A DNA stretch of 64,000 bases. Source: Phycisphaerales bacterium (GTDB lineage: Bacteria > Planctomycetota > Phycisphaerae > Phycisphaerales > UBA1924). How positions within the stretch are numbered: the first letter of the stretch is position 1; each line of letters starts with the position of its first letter. The DNA lies in assembly GCA_028289195.1 (NCBI GenBank), contig JANQQR010000027.1:83662-147661 (forward strand). Direction: 5' to 3'. A program made the position numbers and the translations under genes. The notes beneath the pieces were generated by a model. It did not search any database and had not been told where the DNA came from. It saw nothing but the letters and a program-made list of their open reading frames with translations. Below, in pieces: positions 48,364-57,218 of the stretch.

Positions 48364-50046
48364 ATGCAGAGCGTGAACAGACTGATCTTCAGAGCATCGA
48401 TGTGGCTGCATATGCGCCGCTTTATCGAGCTGGGGTTCCTGTTCCTGACGCTCGCCGCGTTGATCATGGTCCTTCTGCGCATCGCGGATCGCACGCTCGG
48501 CCTCTCTGTTAATTGGACGCTCGCGTGGGCCATCGCGGTGGGGGCTTCGGCGGGTCTGGCGATGCTCCGAGTGCTCCTGGGATGGCGGAGCAAAGTTGCT
48601 GTCGCGCGGGTCATCGATGATCGCGCGGGCCTGCGAGAGGCCCTGAGCACCGCGCTGTGCGTGCATGACCGTTCCGACCCGTGGAGTTTGGCGGCGGTCA
48701 GCCACGCCTCGCGACTTGCTCCTGGCGTTCCGGTACTCTCGACCCTCCCTGTCCGCGTGCCTCGGTACTGGGCCGCTCCGTTCGTCCTGGTGGGAGCGTT
48801 CTTCCTTGCCGCCCTGATTCCGCAATACGACGTGCTGGGCCGGGTTGCTCAGGCGCAAGCCGAGCAGGAGCAGCAGATCGAGATCGCGCAGGCCAGGGCC
48901 GAATCCGACGCACTCGACGAGCGATTGCAAGAGATCATGTCCGCGGTCGACCCGGCGGGAGAGGCGGCCTCTGAACCGACCGAGCCCGAACCGCTCGAGC
49001 CGACATCGCCGAACGAGGTCCGTCAGGCAGCCATGAAGAAGCTGACGTCGACGAGTGATCGGCTGGACTCGCTCGCGGAGCAGTCCGAATCGGACCTGCT
49101 CAAGCAACTCAAGGACAAGATGACCCGGTTGCGTATGGATTCGCCGGGAGAGCTCTCTCGACTCGTCGAGTCGCTCCGAGCCGGTGACTTTAGTCAGGCC
49201 AAGAAAGACCTCGAAGCGATCCAGGAACAGATGGAGTCGGGTGAGCTTTCCGACGACCAACGCGAGTCACTCGCTCAGCAACTCGAGGCGCTGTCTCAGC
49301 AACTACAGGAGCTCGCCGAGCAGCGGGACGCGCTCGAAGAAGCCCTCCGAGAGGCGGGCATGGACCCGGAGCTGGCCCAGGACATGGACAGCCTTCGCCG
49401 CGCGCTCCAGCAGTCTCAGGATCTGAGCAACGAGCAGCGCGAGATGCTCCGTCAGATGGCAGAGTCAACGCAGGGTGCCTGCCAGCGGTGCGAGGGGATG
49501 GCTCAAGCGGCGTCCTCGGCGGCGGAGGACATGCAGAACGGGTCCGGAGGCATGTCGTCGATGGAAGAGACGCTCAGCGAGATGGAAATGATGCAGCAGC
49601 AGCTCGATTCGATCGATGCCGCCCGGATGGCGCTGCAGCAGGAGCTCCAGAGCCTCGCTCAATCGATGGGGCAATCCTCGAGTTCCATGGCCCAGAACGA
49701 CTCCGACCTGCCCGGTGGCGACAAGGCCGGGTTCGGTTCCGGAGTCAATGAGCGTGACCCGACCCAATCACCAGGGGATCTCAACAAGGTCAAGACGAGC
49801 ACGAAATTCACGAAGGGCCCGGTGATCGGGAGCACGATGGTGCAGGGTGATCAGGTCGTCGGTGAGAGCCAGAGGGAATTCGCCGAAGCGGTTCAGGTCG
49901 GCTCCGAGAGTGCCGCAGAGTCGATCGAGAACCAGCAAGTACCCCGCGAACTCCACGACGCAGTGAAGCGGTACTTCGGCCGGCTCGAGGAGCGCTCGCG
50001 AGACGAACCGGCGCCGAAGCCCCAGCCGGGCGGGCCCCAGAACTGA
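48364..50046 (+). CDS. Membrane protein with long coiled coil, first gene of BatA/MoxR cluster
   Basis: 560 residues. Three membrane helices (about 22-40, 50-70 and 136-155) precede a polar region from about 160 to 460 that is rich in Gln, Glu and Leu with heptad-like spacing (ERLQEIMSAVDP, LAQQLEALSQQLQELAEQRD). A Met/Gln-rich segment lies around 395-430. It resembles DUF4175-like proteins that accompany MoxR/vWA operons in Planctomycetota, but I cannot assign it firmly. ATG 48364 has GGAGGG five bases upstream. A possible -10 box TACACT lies at 48324-48329. Inferred role: membrane anchor or scaffold for the vWA proteins that follow. Confidence 0.75.
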   Translation: MQSVNRLIFRASMWLHMRRFIELGFLFLTLAALIMVLLRIADRTLGLSVNWTLAWAIAVGASAGLAMLRVLLGWRSKVAVARVIDDRAGLREALSTALCVHDRSDPWSLAAVSHASRLAPGVPVLSTLPVRVPRYWAAPFVLVGAFFLAALIPQYDVLGRVAQAQAEQEQQIEIAQARAESDALDERLQEIMSAVDPAGEAASEPTEPEPLEPTSPNEVRQAAMKKLTSTSDRLDSLAEQSESDLLKQLKDKMTRLRMDSPGELSRLVESLRAGDFSQAKKDLEAIQEQMESGELSDDQRESLAQQLEALSQQLQELAEQRDALEEALREAGMDPELAQDMDSLRRALQQSQDLSNEQREMLRQMAESTQGACQRCEGMAQAASSAAEDMQNGSGGMSSMEETLSEMEMMQQQLDSIDAARMALQQELQSLAQSMGQSSSSMAQNDSDLPGGDKAGFGSGVNERDPTQSPGDLNKVKTSTKFTKGPVIGSTMVQGDQVVGESQREFAEAVQVGSESAAESIENQQVPRELHDAVKRYFGRLEERSRDEPAPKPQPGGPQN

Positions 50047-50122
50047 ACGGGCTCGCGCTGTCCATTCCGGGAACGCATTCGGCACGGCATGACACTCCGT
50101 TCAGCGAGCCGGCATTTCACGG

Positions 50123-53100
50123 ATGATCCTCGGCCCACTCCAGTTCGATGCTCCGGCCTGGCTGCTCGTCGCTCCCGTCCTCTGGGTCGCGAGTGTGCTG
50201 CTGTCGCGCAAGAGCCTGAGCGGGCTCGACGCCCGCATGCGAATCGGAGCGTTGGTCGTCCGGTGCCTCGTGCTTGCCGTGCTCGCGGGCGTCCTCGCCC
50301 AGCCGAATTGGCGACGGGAGGCGGAGGACGTGTCCGTCGTGGTCGTTGCAGATGTCAGCCGCTCGATGCCGAGCGGGTCGCCACGCGCACTCGCGGAGTT
50401 CCTCGGATCGGTCGCCCCGGAATCCGAGCCGGCCGATCGGATCGGCGTGGTCACCACGGCGGAGCGCGCTCTGGCGGAACTCATCCCTTCGAGCCTTCGC
50501 CCGGCCCGGGTGGTGGCGCCCGGGCTCGATCCTGATCGGTGGACACGGGCGGGGCTCGACGGCACCAACCTCGCAGACGGTGTCACGCTCGCCATGGCGC
50601 TCAGCAACCAGGACGCGGCGACGCGGATCCTGCTCGTCTCGGACGGGAACGAAACCGAGTCCAGCGTGCTGGCAGCCGCCCGCACAGCCCGTGCTTCGGG
50701 AATCCCCATCGACGTCCTCCTTGTCCCGTACGACCTCGATCGCGAGGTGATCTTCGATTCGATCGTTGCGCCATCGACGGCCCGCCAGGGGCAGACCGTC
50801 AACGTGCGCTTCGCGATGACGGCGCTGGCGCCAACGTCCGGCACGGTCACGCTCATGGCGAACGGCGTGCCGGTGGATCTGTCGCCTGAAGAGTCCGGTC
50901 CATCGGACCGGATCGATCTGGAGGTGGGGAAGAACGTCATCACGCTCCCGATGCGCCTCGATCGCTCGGGCCCGCAGGTGTTCGAGGCGATCTTCGAGCC
51001 CGATGATCCGGACGCCGACAGGCTGCTGCAGAACAACCGGGCTCGTGCGGTGACGTTCGTTCAGGGTGAGGGACGCGTGCTCCTGTTCGCCAACGATCAC
51101 AACGCCGCGGTGCCGGTCCGCGACGCTATGGTCGGCGCCGATGTTGGTGTCGAGGTGCGGTATCCCTCCGAAGCGTTCGAAGACCTGACCGAACTCCAGG
51201 CGTTCGACGCGATCGTGCTCTTCGACGTCGCAGCCGCGGATTTCACGCTGGATCAGCACGAGTTGATCCACGCATTCGTCTACGACACGGGCGGCGGCCT
51301 GGTGATGGTCGGCGGCCCGAATTCGTTCGGCGCCGGAGGCTGGATCGGGTCGCGCGTCGCCGAGGCGCTCCCCGTGGAGATGGACCCGCCGCAGCGCCGC
51401 CAAATGCCCAAGGGCGCGCTGGCGGTGGTGCTCGACGCTTCGGGTTCCATGGCATCTCCGGTGCAGGGCACGGGGATCAACCAGAGCGAGGCCGCCAATG
51501 AAGCCGCGATCGCCGCGATCAACAGCCTGAGCCGGCTCGATCTCGTGTGCGCCATCTCGTTCGATTCGTCCCCGCGCGTCGCCGTGCCACTGACGGAGAA
51601 TTCGGATCCCGAAGCGATCGCCCGCCGGATCCGAACGATCGGGCCGGGCGGCGGCACGGACATGTTCCCGGCGATCCGTCGCGCCCTCGAGGAGCTCCAG
51701 GACGCGAACGCGGGCGCCAAGCACATCATCGTCCTCTCCGACGGCCAGACGATGGACGACGGTTCGCTGAACGGCATCATCGATACCTGCCAGCGCCAGA
51801 GCGTGACGATCTCCACCGTGTCGATCGGCAGCGGCAGCAACGACCCTCTGATGCAGAATCTCGCGCGAGTCACCGGGGGTTCCTGGTACGCCGTGAACTC
51901 CGCCAACGGGCTGGCGCAGCTGCCTCAGATCTTCATCAAGGAAGCGCAGCTCGTGCGTCGCTCGCTCATCTGGGAGGAAGAGCGGATCGAGGTCGGTATC
52001 ACCGGATTCGCCGCCGAGCCCATGCAGGGGATCGGACCGGGTCTGCCCCCGATGACCGGGTACGTCGTCACCGGCCAGCGCGAGGGCCTGGCGCTCGCGA
52101 CGATCACCGGTCCGTACGACGACCCGATCTGTGCGCAATGGCAGTACGGTCTGGGTCGCGCCGTGGCGTTCACGAGCGACGCGACGAGCCGGTGGTGCAC
52201 CGACTGGCTGTCGTGGGGCCAGTTCCGCGCGTTCTGGGATCAGCACATCCGATGGGTGATGCGTCCGAGCGGGTCCGCAAGTGTGGACGTGTTCACGCGG
52301 AGCTCGGGCACAGAGACGCGGGTCGTGGTCTCTGCGCTCGATGCGAACGGCGATCCGCTCAACTTCGCCCGCTTCCGCGGACGACTGAGCAACCCAGACC
52401 TCTCCAGCGACTCGCTGGACCTGCGTCAGACGGCGCCCGGTCGCTACGAGGCCAGCTTTCCCTCCGCCGGCTCGGGCACCTACCTGGCCAATCTGAGCTA
52501 CCAGACGCCGGCCTCGGACGGATCGGGCGTCGACCGCGGCACTATCCAGGCGGCGTACTCCCGCCCGTTCGCGGATGAGCACCGATTCCTCAGGGACAAC
52601 ACCGGCCTGCTCCGCCAGGTTGCAGACATCACCGGCGGGCGCGTGATCGCGCCGGATCAACCCGAGAACGCGGCGCTGTTCAGCCGCGACGGGCTCGCGA
52701 TGCCCGTCGCCCTGCGTCCGATCTGGCTCGCGGCGCTCGTCGCAGCGCTCGGGCTCTTCCTGGTCGACGTGGGCGTGCGCCGAGTCCGCGTGGACGTTCG
52801 CGCGGGGATCGCGGCGATCCGGCGCGGCGCAAAGCGGAAAGCCGCGCCGGAAGGCGCCGGCGTGGGTGCCCTGCAGACCGCCAGGGAGAAGGCGGCGGCG
52901 CGGGTCGCCGGCAATCCCGAGACGGCTTCGCAGAAGTTCGATGCCCCGGACCCGGCAGTCTCGCCGGTTCCGATTACCAGGGTGGGCGACGCGGAGAAGC
53001 CACCGATCGAGCGCGTGCGTGCCCAGGTTGAAACAGACGATGATGACGACGAGGCCGGCGGCATGTCGCGCCTCATGAAGGCCAAGCGCAGAGCCCGCGA

Positions 53101-53134
53101 AGGCATGGACGGGCCCAACCGCGACGAGCAATGA
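50123..53134 (+). CDS. Membrane protein with two vWA domains and a GATase-like domain
   Basis: 1003 residues. Two N-terminal helices (about 11-28, 39-60), a first vWA domain from about 70 with MIDAS DVSRS, a beta-domain, then a class-I glutamine-amidotransferase-like Rossmann segment near 315-410 (VRYPSEAFEDL, FVYDTGGGLVMVGGPNSFGA). A second vWA domain starts near 432 with DASGS and continues to VLSDGQTMDD. A last helix lies near 860-885 followed by an Ala/Arg-rich cytosolic tail. Both MIDAS motifs are complete (DxSxS), so both could bind metal and partner. The catalytic Cys of active amidotransferases is absent from the GATase-like part. It overlaps the MoxR gene by ATGA. Confidence 0.82.
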   Translation: MILGPLQFDAPAWLLVAPVLWVASVLLSRKSLSGLDARMRIGALVVRCLVLAVLAGVLAQPNWRREAEDVSVVVVADVSRSMPSGSPRALAEFLGSVAPESEPADRIGVVTTAERALAELIPSSLRPARVVAPGLDPDRWTRAGLDGTNLADGVTLAMALSNQDAATRILLVSDGNETESSVLAAARTARASGIPIDVLLVPYDLDREVIFDSIVAPSTARQGQTVNVRFAMTALAPTSGTVTLMANGVPVDLSPEESGPSDRIDLEVGKNVITLPMRLDRSGPQVFEAIFEPDDPDADRLLQNNRARAVTFVQGEGRVLLFANDHNAAVPVRDAMVGADVGVEVRYPSEAFEDLTELQAFDAIVLFDVAAADFTLDQHELIHAFVYDTGGGLVMVGGPNSFGAGGWIGSRVAEALPVEMDPPQRRQMPKGALAVVLDASGSMASPVQGTGINQSEAANEAAIAAINSLSRLDLVCAISFDSSPRVAVPLTENSDPEAIARRIRTIGPGGGTDMFPAIRRALEELQDANAGAKHIIVLSDGQTMDDGSLNGIIDTCQRQSVTISTVSIGSGSNDPLMQNLARVTGGSWYAVNSANGLAQLPQIFIKEAQLVRRSLIWEEERIEVGITGFAAEPMQGIGPGLPPMTGYVVTGQREGLALATITGPYDDPICAQWQYGLGRAVAFTSDATSRWCTDWLSWGQFRAFWDQHIRWVMRPSGSASVDVFTRSSGTETRVVVSALDANGDPLNFARFRGRLSNPDLSSDSLDLRQTAPGRYEASFPSAGSGTYLANLSYQTPASDGSGVDRGTIQAAYSRPFADEHRFLRDNTGLLRQVADITGGRVIAPDQPENAALFSRDGLAMPVALRPIWLAALVAALGLFLVDVGVRRVRVDVRAGIAAIRRGAKRKAAPEGAGVGALQTAREKAAARVAGNPETASQKFDAPDPAVSPVPITRVGDAEKPPIERVRAQVETDDDDDEAGGMSRLMKAKRRAREGMDGPNRDEQ

Positions 53135-54183
53135 CCGATGGGAGTTTCAAGAGCATGGCGAGCCCAGAGCAACTGACACCCGACGACGTGAAGCAGGCGT
53201 GCGACGAGTTCCGGAGCACCTACGACGGGCTGAAAGACGAGATCGGCAAGGTGATCGTCGGCCACAGCGAGATCATCGACGGGGTCCTCACGGCGCTCTT
53301 CACCGGCGGGAACCTGCTGCTGGAGGGCGTGCCGGGCCTGGGCAAGACCATGCTCATCCGGACGCTCGCCGAGGCGCTGTCTCTCGACTTTAGCCGCATC
53401 CAGTTCACGCCCGACCTGATGCCCGCCGACATCATCGGCACGAACATCATCACCGAGAACTCGGAGACCGGGCACCGCGGGTTCGAGTTCCAGCGCGGCC
53501 CGATCTTCGCCAACGTCGTTCTCGCCGACGAGATCAACCGGGCGACCCCCAAGAGCCAGAGTGCGCTCCTCGAGGCGATGCAGGAGCGCAGCGTGACCGT
53601 CGGGGGCAATCACTACAAGCTCGATCAGCCGTTCTTCGTGATGGCCACCCAGAACCCGATCGAGCAGGAGGGAACCTACCCGCTGCCCGAGGCGCAGCTC
53701 GACCGCTTCCTGTTCAAGCTCGTGGTCGGCTACTCGTCCCTCGACGACCTCATGTCGATCATCGACCGGACGACCGGCGCCGAGACGCCCGAGGTGACCC
53801 CCCAGATCGACGGCGCGAAGATCCTCGAGATGCAGGACCTCGTCCGCAACTGCATAGTCGCTCCACACGTCAAGGAGTACGCCGCCCGGCTCGTGCTCCG
53901 CACGCACCCCGAGGGCGAGTACGCCGCCGAGGTCACAAACCGGTACGTCCGCGTGGGCGCGAGCCCGCGCGCCGCGCAGTCGCTGATACTCGGCGGCAAG
54001 GTCAAGGCCCTGTGCGATGGCCGGTACCACGTGGCCAACAAGGACATCGAAATGGTGGCCAAGCCCGCGCTGCGCCACCGGCTCGTGCTCAACTTCGAGG
54101 CGGAAGCGGACCGGGTAGATCCCGATTCGGTGATCCAGACCATCCTCGATCACACGCCGACCGTCCCGGCGGGGGTTGGTTGA
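53131..54183 (+). CDS. MoxR-family AAA ATPase
   Basis: 350 residues, cytosolic. MoxR ATPases are thought to act as chaperones that insert metals or assemble complexes with vWA partners. Walker A GVPGLGKTMLIRTLAEAL near 66, Walker B NVVLADEINRATPKSQ, sensor 1 VMATQNPIEQEGTYPLPEAQ, and sensor 2 VGASPRAAQSLILGGK are intact. ATG 53131 overlaps the preceding vWA gene; a second in-frame ATG at residue 9 (53155) with GGGAG ten bases upstream is an alternative. The DUF58 gene follows nine bases later. Confidence 0.95.
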   Translation: MTDGSFKSMASPEQLTPDDVKQACDEFRSTYDGLKDEIGKVIVGHSEIIDGVLTALFTGGNLLLEGVPGLGKTMLIRTLAEALSLDFSRIQFTPDLMPADIIGTNIITENSETGHRGFEFQRGPIFANVVLADEINRATPKSQSALLEAMQERSVTVGGNHYKLDQPFFVMATQNPIEQEGTYPLPEAQLDRFLFKLVVGYSSLDDLMSIIDRTTGAETPEVTPQIDGAKILEMQDLVRNCIVAPHVKEYAARLVLRTHPEGEYAAEVTNRYVRVGASPRAAQSLILGGKVKALCDGRYHVANKDIEMVAKPALRHRLVLNFEAEADRVDPDSVIQTILDHTPTVPAGVG

Positions 54184-54192
54184 TCCGGATTC

Positions 54193-55155
54193 ATGCTCCC
54201 ATCGACCCAGACAAAGCGGCCCTCGAACCTCGACGAGCTCCTCGGCTCGCGCCTCATCTCGCGCATCGGGCAGCTCGACGTCGCGTCGCGCAAGATCTTC
54301 TCCGGGAAGCTCAAGGGCGAGAGGCGCAGCAAGAAGCGGGGGGAGTCGGTCGAGTTCGCCGATCACCGGCCGTACGTCGTGGGCGATGACCTGCGCCACA
54401 TCGACTGGAACATCTACGGGCGTCTTGATCGGCTGTTCATGAAGCTGTTCCTCGAGGAAGAGGACCTCTCGCTCCACGTCGCGATCGACGGCTCGGCATC
54501 GAGCGACTGCGGAGAGCCCAGCAAGCTGGTGTTCAGCCAGCGCGCAGCGGCGGCGCTGGCCTACATCGGGCTCGTGAACTACAACCGGGTGAGCCTCTCG
54601 GCACTCGGCGGCGTGATGGAGTCGCCTGTCGAGGACGAGCCGAAACCCGGTTCCACCGGCCCGGAACTCCACACGCTCCGGAACCTGCGCGGCAAACGCC
54701 GGGCGGCCGAGATGGGCGAGTGGCTCTGCCGGCTGCACGCTGCGGGCTCGTCGGATTTCAGCGAGCACGCCAAGCGGGTCGCCCTCACGCGCCAGGGCAA
54801 GGGTGTGATGGTGGTGCTGAGCGATTTCATGTTTAAGGAGGGCTACGAGCGGGGCCTGCGCTACCTCGTCGGGCGGGGATACGACCTCGTGCTGATCCAG
54901 GTGCTCTCGCCCCAGGAGGTCGAGCCCTCTCTGGGTGGTGACCTGCGCTTGCGCGACGTCGAAGACGGGGATCGGGCCGAGGTCACGATCACCGCGCCGC
55001 TACTGAAGCGATACAAGGCGAACCTTCAGGCCTACTGCGACGGGCTCGCCTCTTTCTGTGCGCGGCGCGAGATCGCGTACCTGCGTGTGCAGTCGGACCT
55101 TGATATCGATGTGCTGCTGCTCGACTACCTCCGGACACGCGGGGTGCTGCGTTGA
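54193..55155 (+). CDS. DUF58-domain protein
   Basis: 320 residues. The DUF58 signature is RGESVEFADHRPYVVGDDLR followed by HIDWNIYGRLDRLFMKLF. The C-terminal half reads like a vWA-type fold without an intact MIDAS motif (VAIDGSASSD has DGSAS). This protein is nearly always encoded next to MoxR and is presumed to bridge it to membrane vWA proteins (family knowledge plus inference). No membrane helix is seen. The stop overlaps the next gene as TTGA. Confidence 0.93.
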   Translation: MLPSTQTKRPSNLDELLGSRLISRIGQLDVASRKIFSGKLKGERRSKKRGESVEFADHRPYVVGDDLRHIDWNIYGRLDRLFMKLFLEEEDLSLHVAIDGSASSDCGEPSKLVFSQRAAAALAYIGLVNYNRVSLSALGGVMESPVEDEPKPGSTGPELHTLRNLRGKRRAAEMGEWLCRLHAAGSSDFSEHAKRVALTRQGKGVMVVLSDFMFKEGYERGLRYLVGRGYDLVLIQVLSPQEVEPSLGGDLRLRDVEDGDRAEVTITAPLLKRYKANLQAYCDGLASFCARREIAYLRVQSDLDIDVLLLDYLRTRGVLR

Positions 55156-57218
55156 CCTGGCTCACCCCGGCCCTCGCGGGAATCGCCGCGGCGATCGCGG
55201 TGCCCGCGCTGCTGCTGCTGTACTTCCTGAAGCTCCGGCGCCGGACCGTGGAGATCAGCTCGACGCTCTTGTGGAAGAAGGCGATCCAAGACTACCAGGC
55301 CAACGCCCCGTTCCAGAAGCTGCGCCGGAACCTCCTCTTGCTGCTCCAACTCCTCGTGCTCCTCGCCGCGCTCCTGGCGCTCGCTCAGCCGGTGTGGCGC
55401 TCGGATCTCCCGCCAGCGGGCCGGATTGTGATCATGATCGATCGCAGCGCCTCAATGTCCGCGAGCGACGACGGGGCCCCAGGCCAAACGAGGCTCGATG
55501 CGGCGAAGGCCGAGGGGTTCCGGATCGTCGAGTCCATGCGCGACGCCACGCTCCTGGGAGCGACCGAGGCGGACGAGGCGATGGTCATCGCGTTCGATTC
55601 CACCGCCACTGTGGTCCAGCCGTTCACGACCAACAAGGGCACGCTGCGCTCAGCGATCGAGTCGATCGGGCCGTCCGATGCCCCGACGCGCCTCGACCCC
55701 GCGCTCAGTCTGGCCGGCGCGTTCGTGCAATCGGATGTGGTCGCGGCCACCGATTCCGTGCACACAGACGGGCCGCCGGTTTATGTGATTTCCGATGGGC
55801 GCGCCGGCGATGCCTCAATGGCAAGACCTGCGCCGGGTATGCAGATCGAGTACCTCAGGACCGGCGACGCCAACTCAGAGAACGTCGCGATCACGGCTAT
55901 CCGCGCCAGCCGCGCGCACGATCGACCTGAGGACGCTTCGGTGTACATCGGGCTGCAGTCGAACCGTCCAGAGGCAACCTCCGTGGATGTGCAGCTGTCA
56001 GTCGACGGGTTCGTCTCTGGAGTGCGCAGCGTTGATCTCGCCGGCGCATCGGCGGACGCGGGGCCGGCGACGGGGGGCGTCGTGTTCCGGTTGCCGCGGG
56101 CCGAGGGCGCCGTCGTGGCTGCTGACGTGCTCATCGATGATGACCTGGCAAGCGACAACACCGCGCGGATCGTGTTGCCCCCCGCGCGACGCCTCAGTGT
56201 GGCGGTGTTCACCGAGGGCAACCTGTTCCTCGCCAGCGCGCTCGAGGGGCTGGCGCTCTCGAAGCTCGACTCGTTCAACCCGGACGGGTTCCCGTCGGCT
56301 TCGGAATCCGGTGCGCTCGACGAGTACGACGTCGTCATCCTCGACGGATGGGCGCCCTCGCGGGCACCGCGGGAACCGAGGGCCGGCGATAGCGCCCCCG
56401 GCCTGCCGCCCGGAAACTACCTCGTGTTCGGGACGGTGCCGGACCTTCGCGGGCTCGGATGGAGCGAGCCGGCGGGTCAGGGCACTCCGGGCGTCGCCGT
56501 CATGCTCGACTGGGAGCGCGAGCACCCCGCGCTGCGGAGCGTGGGCCTCGAGAACCTTGTGCTCGCCCGCCACATCGGCTTGAGGGTTGGAGAGGGCGCG
56601 ACGTCGCTGGCGACGTCATCCGCCGGCCCAGCCATCGCGGAGGTCACGCACGGTTCGGTGCGGGCGATCGTCGCCGGCTTTGACGTCTCAGAATCCAACT
56701 GGCCCTTCGATGTCGGGTTCGTGGTCTTCATGGCGAACGCCGTGCGCGCCCTGGGCGACATCGATGGTTCGCTGGGCAGCGAGGGTCGGTCTCCGGGCGA
56801 GACTGTCGCCGAGCGACTGCCGGCGAGCGCTCGGGACGTGCGCGTGCGTGGCCCGGAGGGCTTCGATCAGCGTCCCTCGCCGGATCCGGACGGGCGTGTG
56901 ACCTTCGGCCCGCTGGAGCGCACGGGGCTGTACACGCTCGACTGGCAGGGCGATCCGGGGCCGCGCGACGCGCTGGTTGCGTCTCGGGCGACACGCCTGC
57001 TGCCGGTGAACCTCCTCGATGCCGTGGAGGCAGACACCCGGCCGCTCGAGTCACTGTCGCTCCAGTCCGGTGACGTCGGCGCATCGAACTCGTTGACTGG
57101 TGAGCGCTCCAGACGCGGGGGAGAATCGATGGTGGAGGTGTGGCGCTACCTCATCATGGGCGCACTGGCGCTCATGATGCTGGAGTGGTGGTTCTACAAC
57201 CGGCGCATGGCCATCTAG
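55152..57218 (+). CDS. BatA-type vWA membrane protein
   Basis: 688 residues. The N-terminal BatA segment (PALLLLYFLKLRRRTVEISS followed by TLLWKKAIQD) with two helices (about 5-25 and 55-78) is the aerotolerance-regulator type. A vWA domain with MIDAS DRSAS follows from about 90 (IVIMIDRSASMSA). The middle region contains beta-sandwich-like and Rossmann-like segments (DEYDVVILDGWAPS; VRAIVAGFDVSESNWPF), and a last helix lies near 660-680. Starts with TTG at 55152 overlapping the previous stop. The stop TAG lies in the sequence CTAG shared with the converging hydantoinase gene. It completes the five-gene operon of MoxR, DUF58 and vWA proteins. Confidence 0.88.
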   Translation: MTWLTPALAGIAAAIAVPALLLLYFLKLRRRTVEISSTLLWKKAIQDYQANAPFQKLRRNLLLLLQLLVLLAALLALAQPVWRSDLPPAGRIVIMIDRSASMSASDDGAPGQTRLDAAKAEGFRIVESMRDATLLGATEADEAMVIAFDSTATVVQPFTTNKGTLRSAIESIGPSDAPTRLDPALSLAGAFVQSDVVAATDSVHTDGPPVYVISDGRAGDASMARPAPGMQIEYLRTGDANSENVAITAIRASRAHDRPEDASVYIGLQSNRPEATSVDVQLSVDGFVSGVRSVDLAGASADAGPATGGVVFRLPRAEGAVVAADVLIDDDLASDNTARIVLPPARRLSVAVFTEGNLFLASALEGLALSKLDSFNPDGFPSASESGALDEYDVVILDGWAPSRAPREPRAGDSAPGLPPGNYLVFGTVPDLRGLGWSEPAGQGTPGVAVMLDWEREHPALRSVGLENLVLARHIGLRVGEGATSLATSSAGPAIAEVTHGSVRAIVAGFDVSESNWPFDVGFVVFMANAVRALGDIDGSLGSEGRSPGETVAERLPASARDVRVRGPEGFDQRPSPDPDGRVTFGPLERTGLYTLDWQGDPGPRDALVASRATRLLPVNLLDAVEADTRPLESLSLQSGDVGASNSLTGERSRRGGESMVEVWRYLIMGALALMMLEWWFYNRRMAI

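Noticed and set aside
47071..49260. 729-codon minus-strand frame spanning hrpA and the coiled-coil gene
   Set aside because: It crosses two plus-strand genes and the gap between them and has no domain; a G+C-rich shadow.
50117..53131. 1004-codon minus-strand frame opposite the double-vWA gene
   Set aside because: Mirror of the plus-strand gene; sequence is His/Arg/Glu low-complexity with no fold signature.
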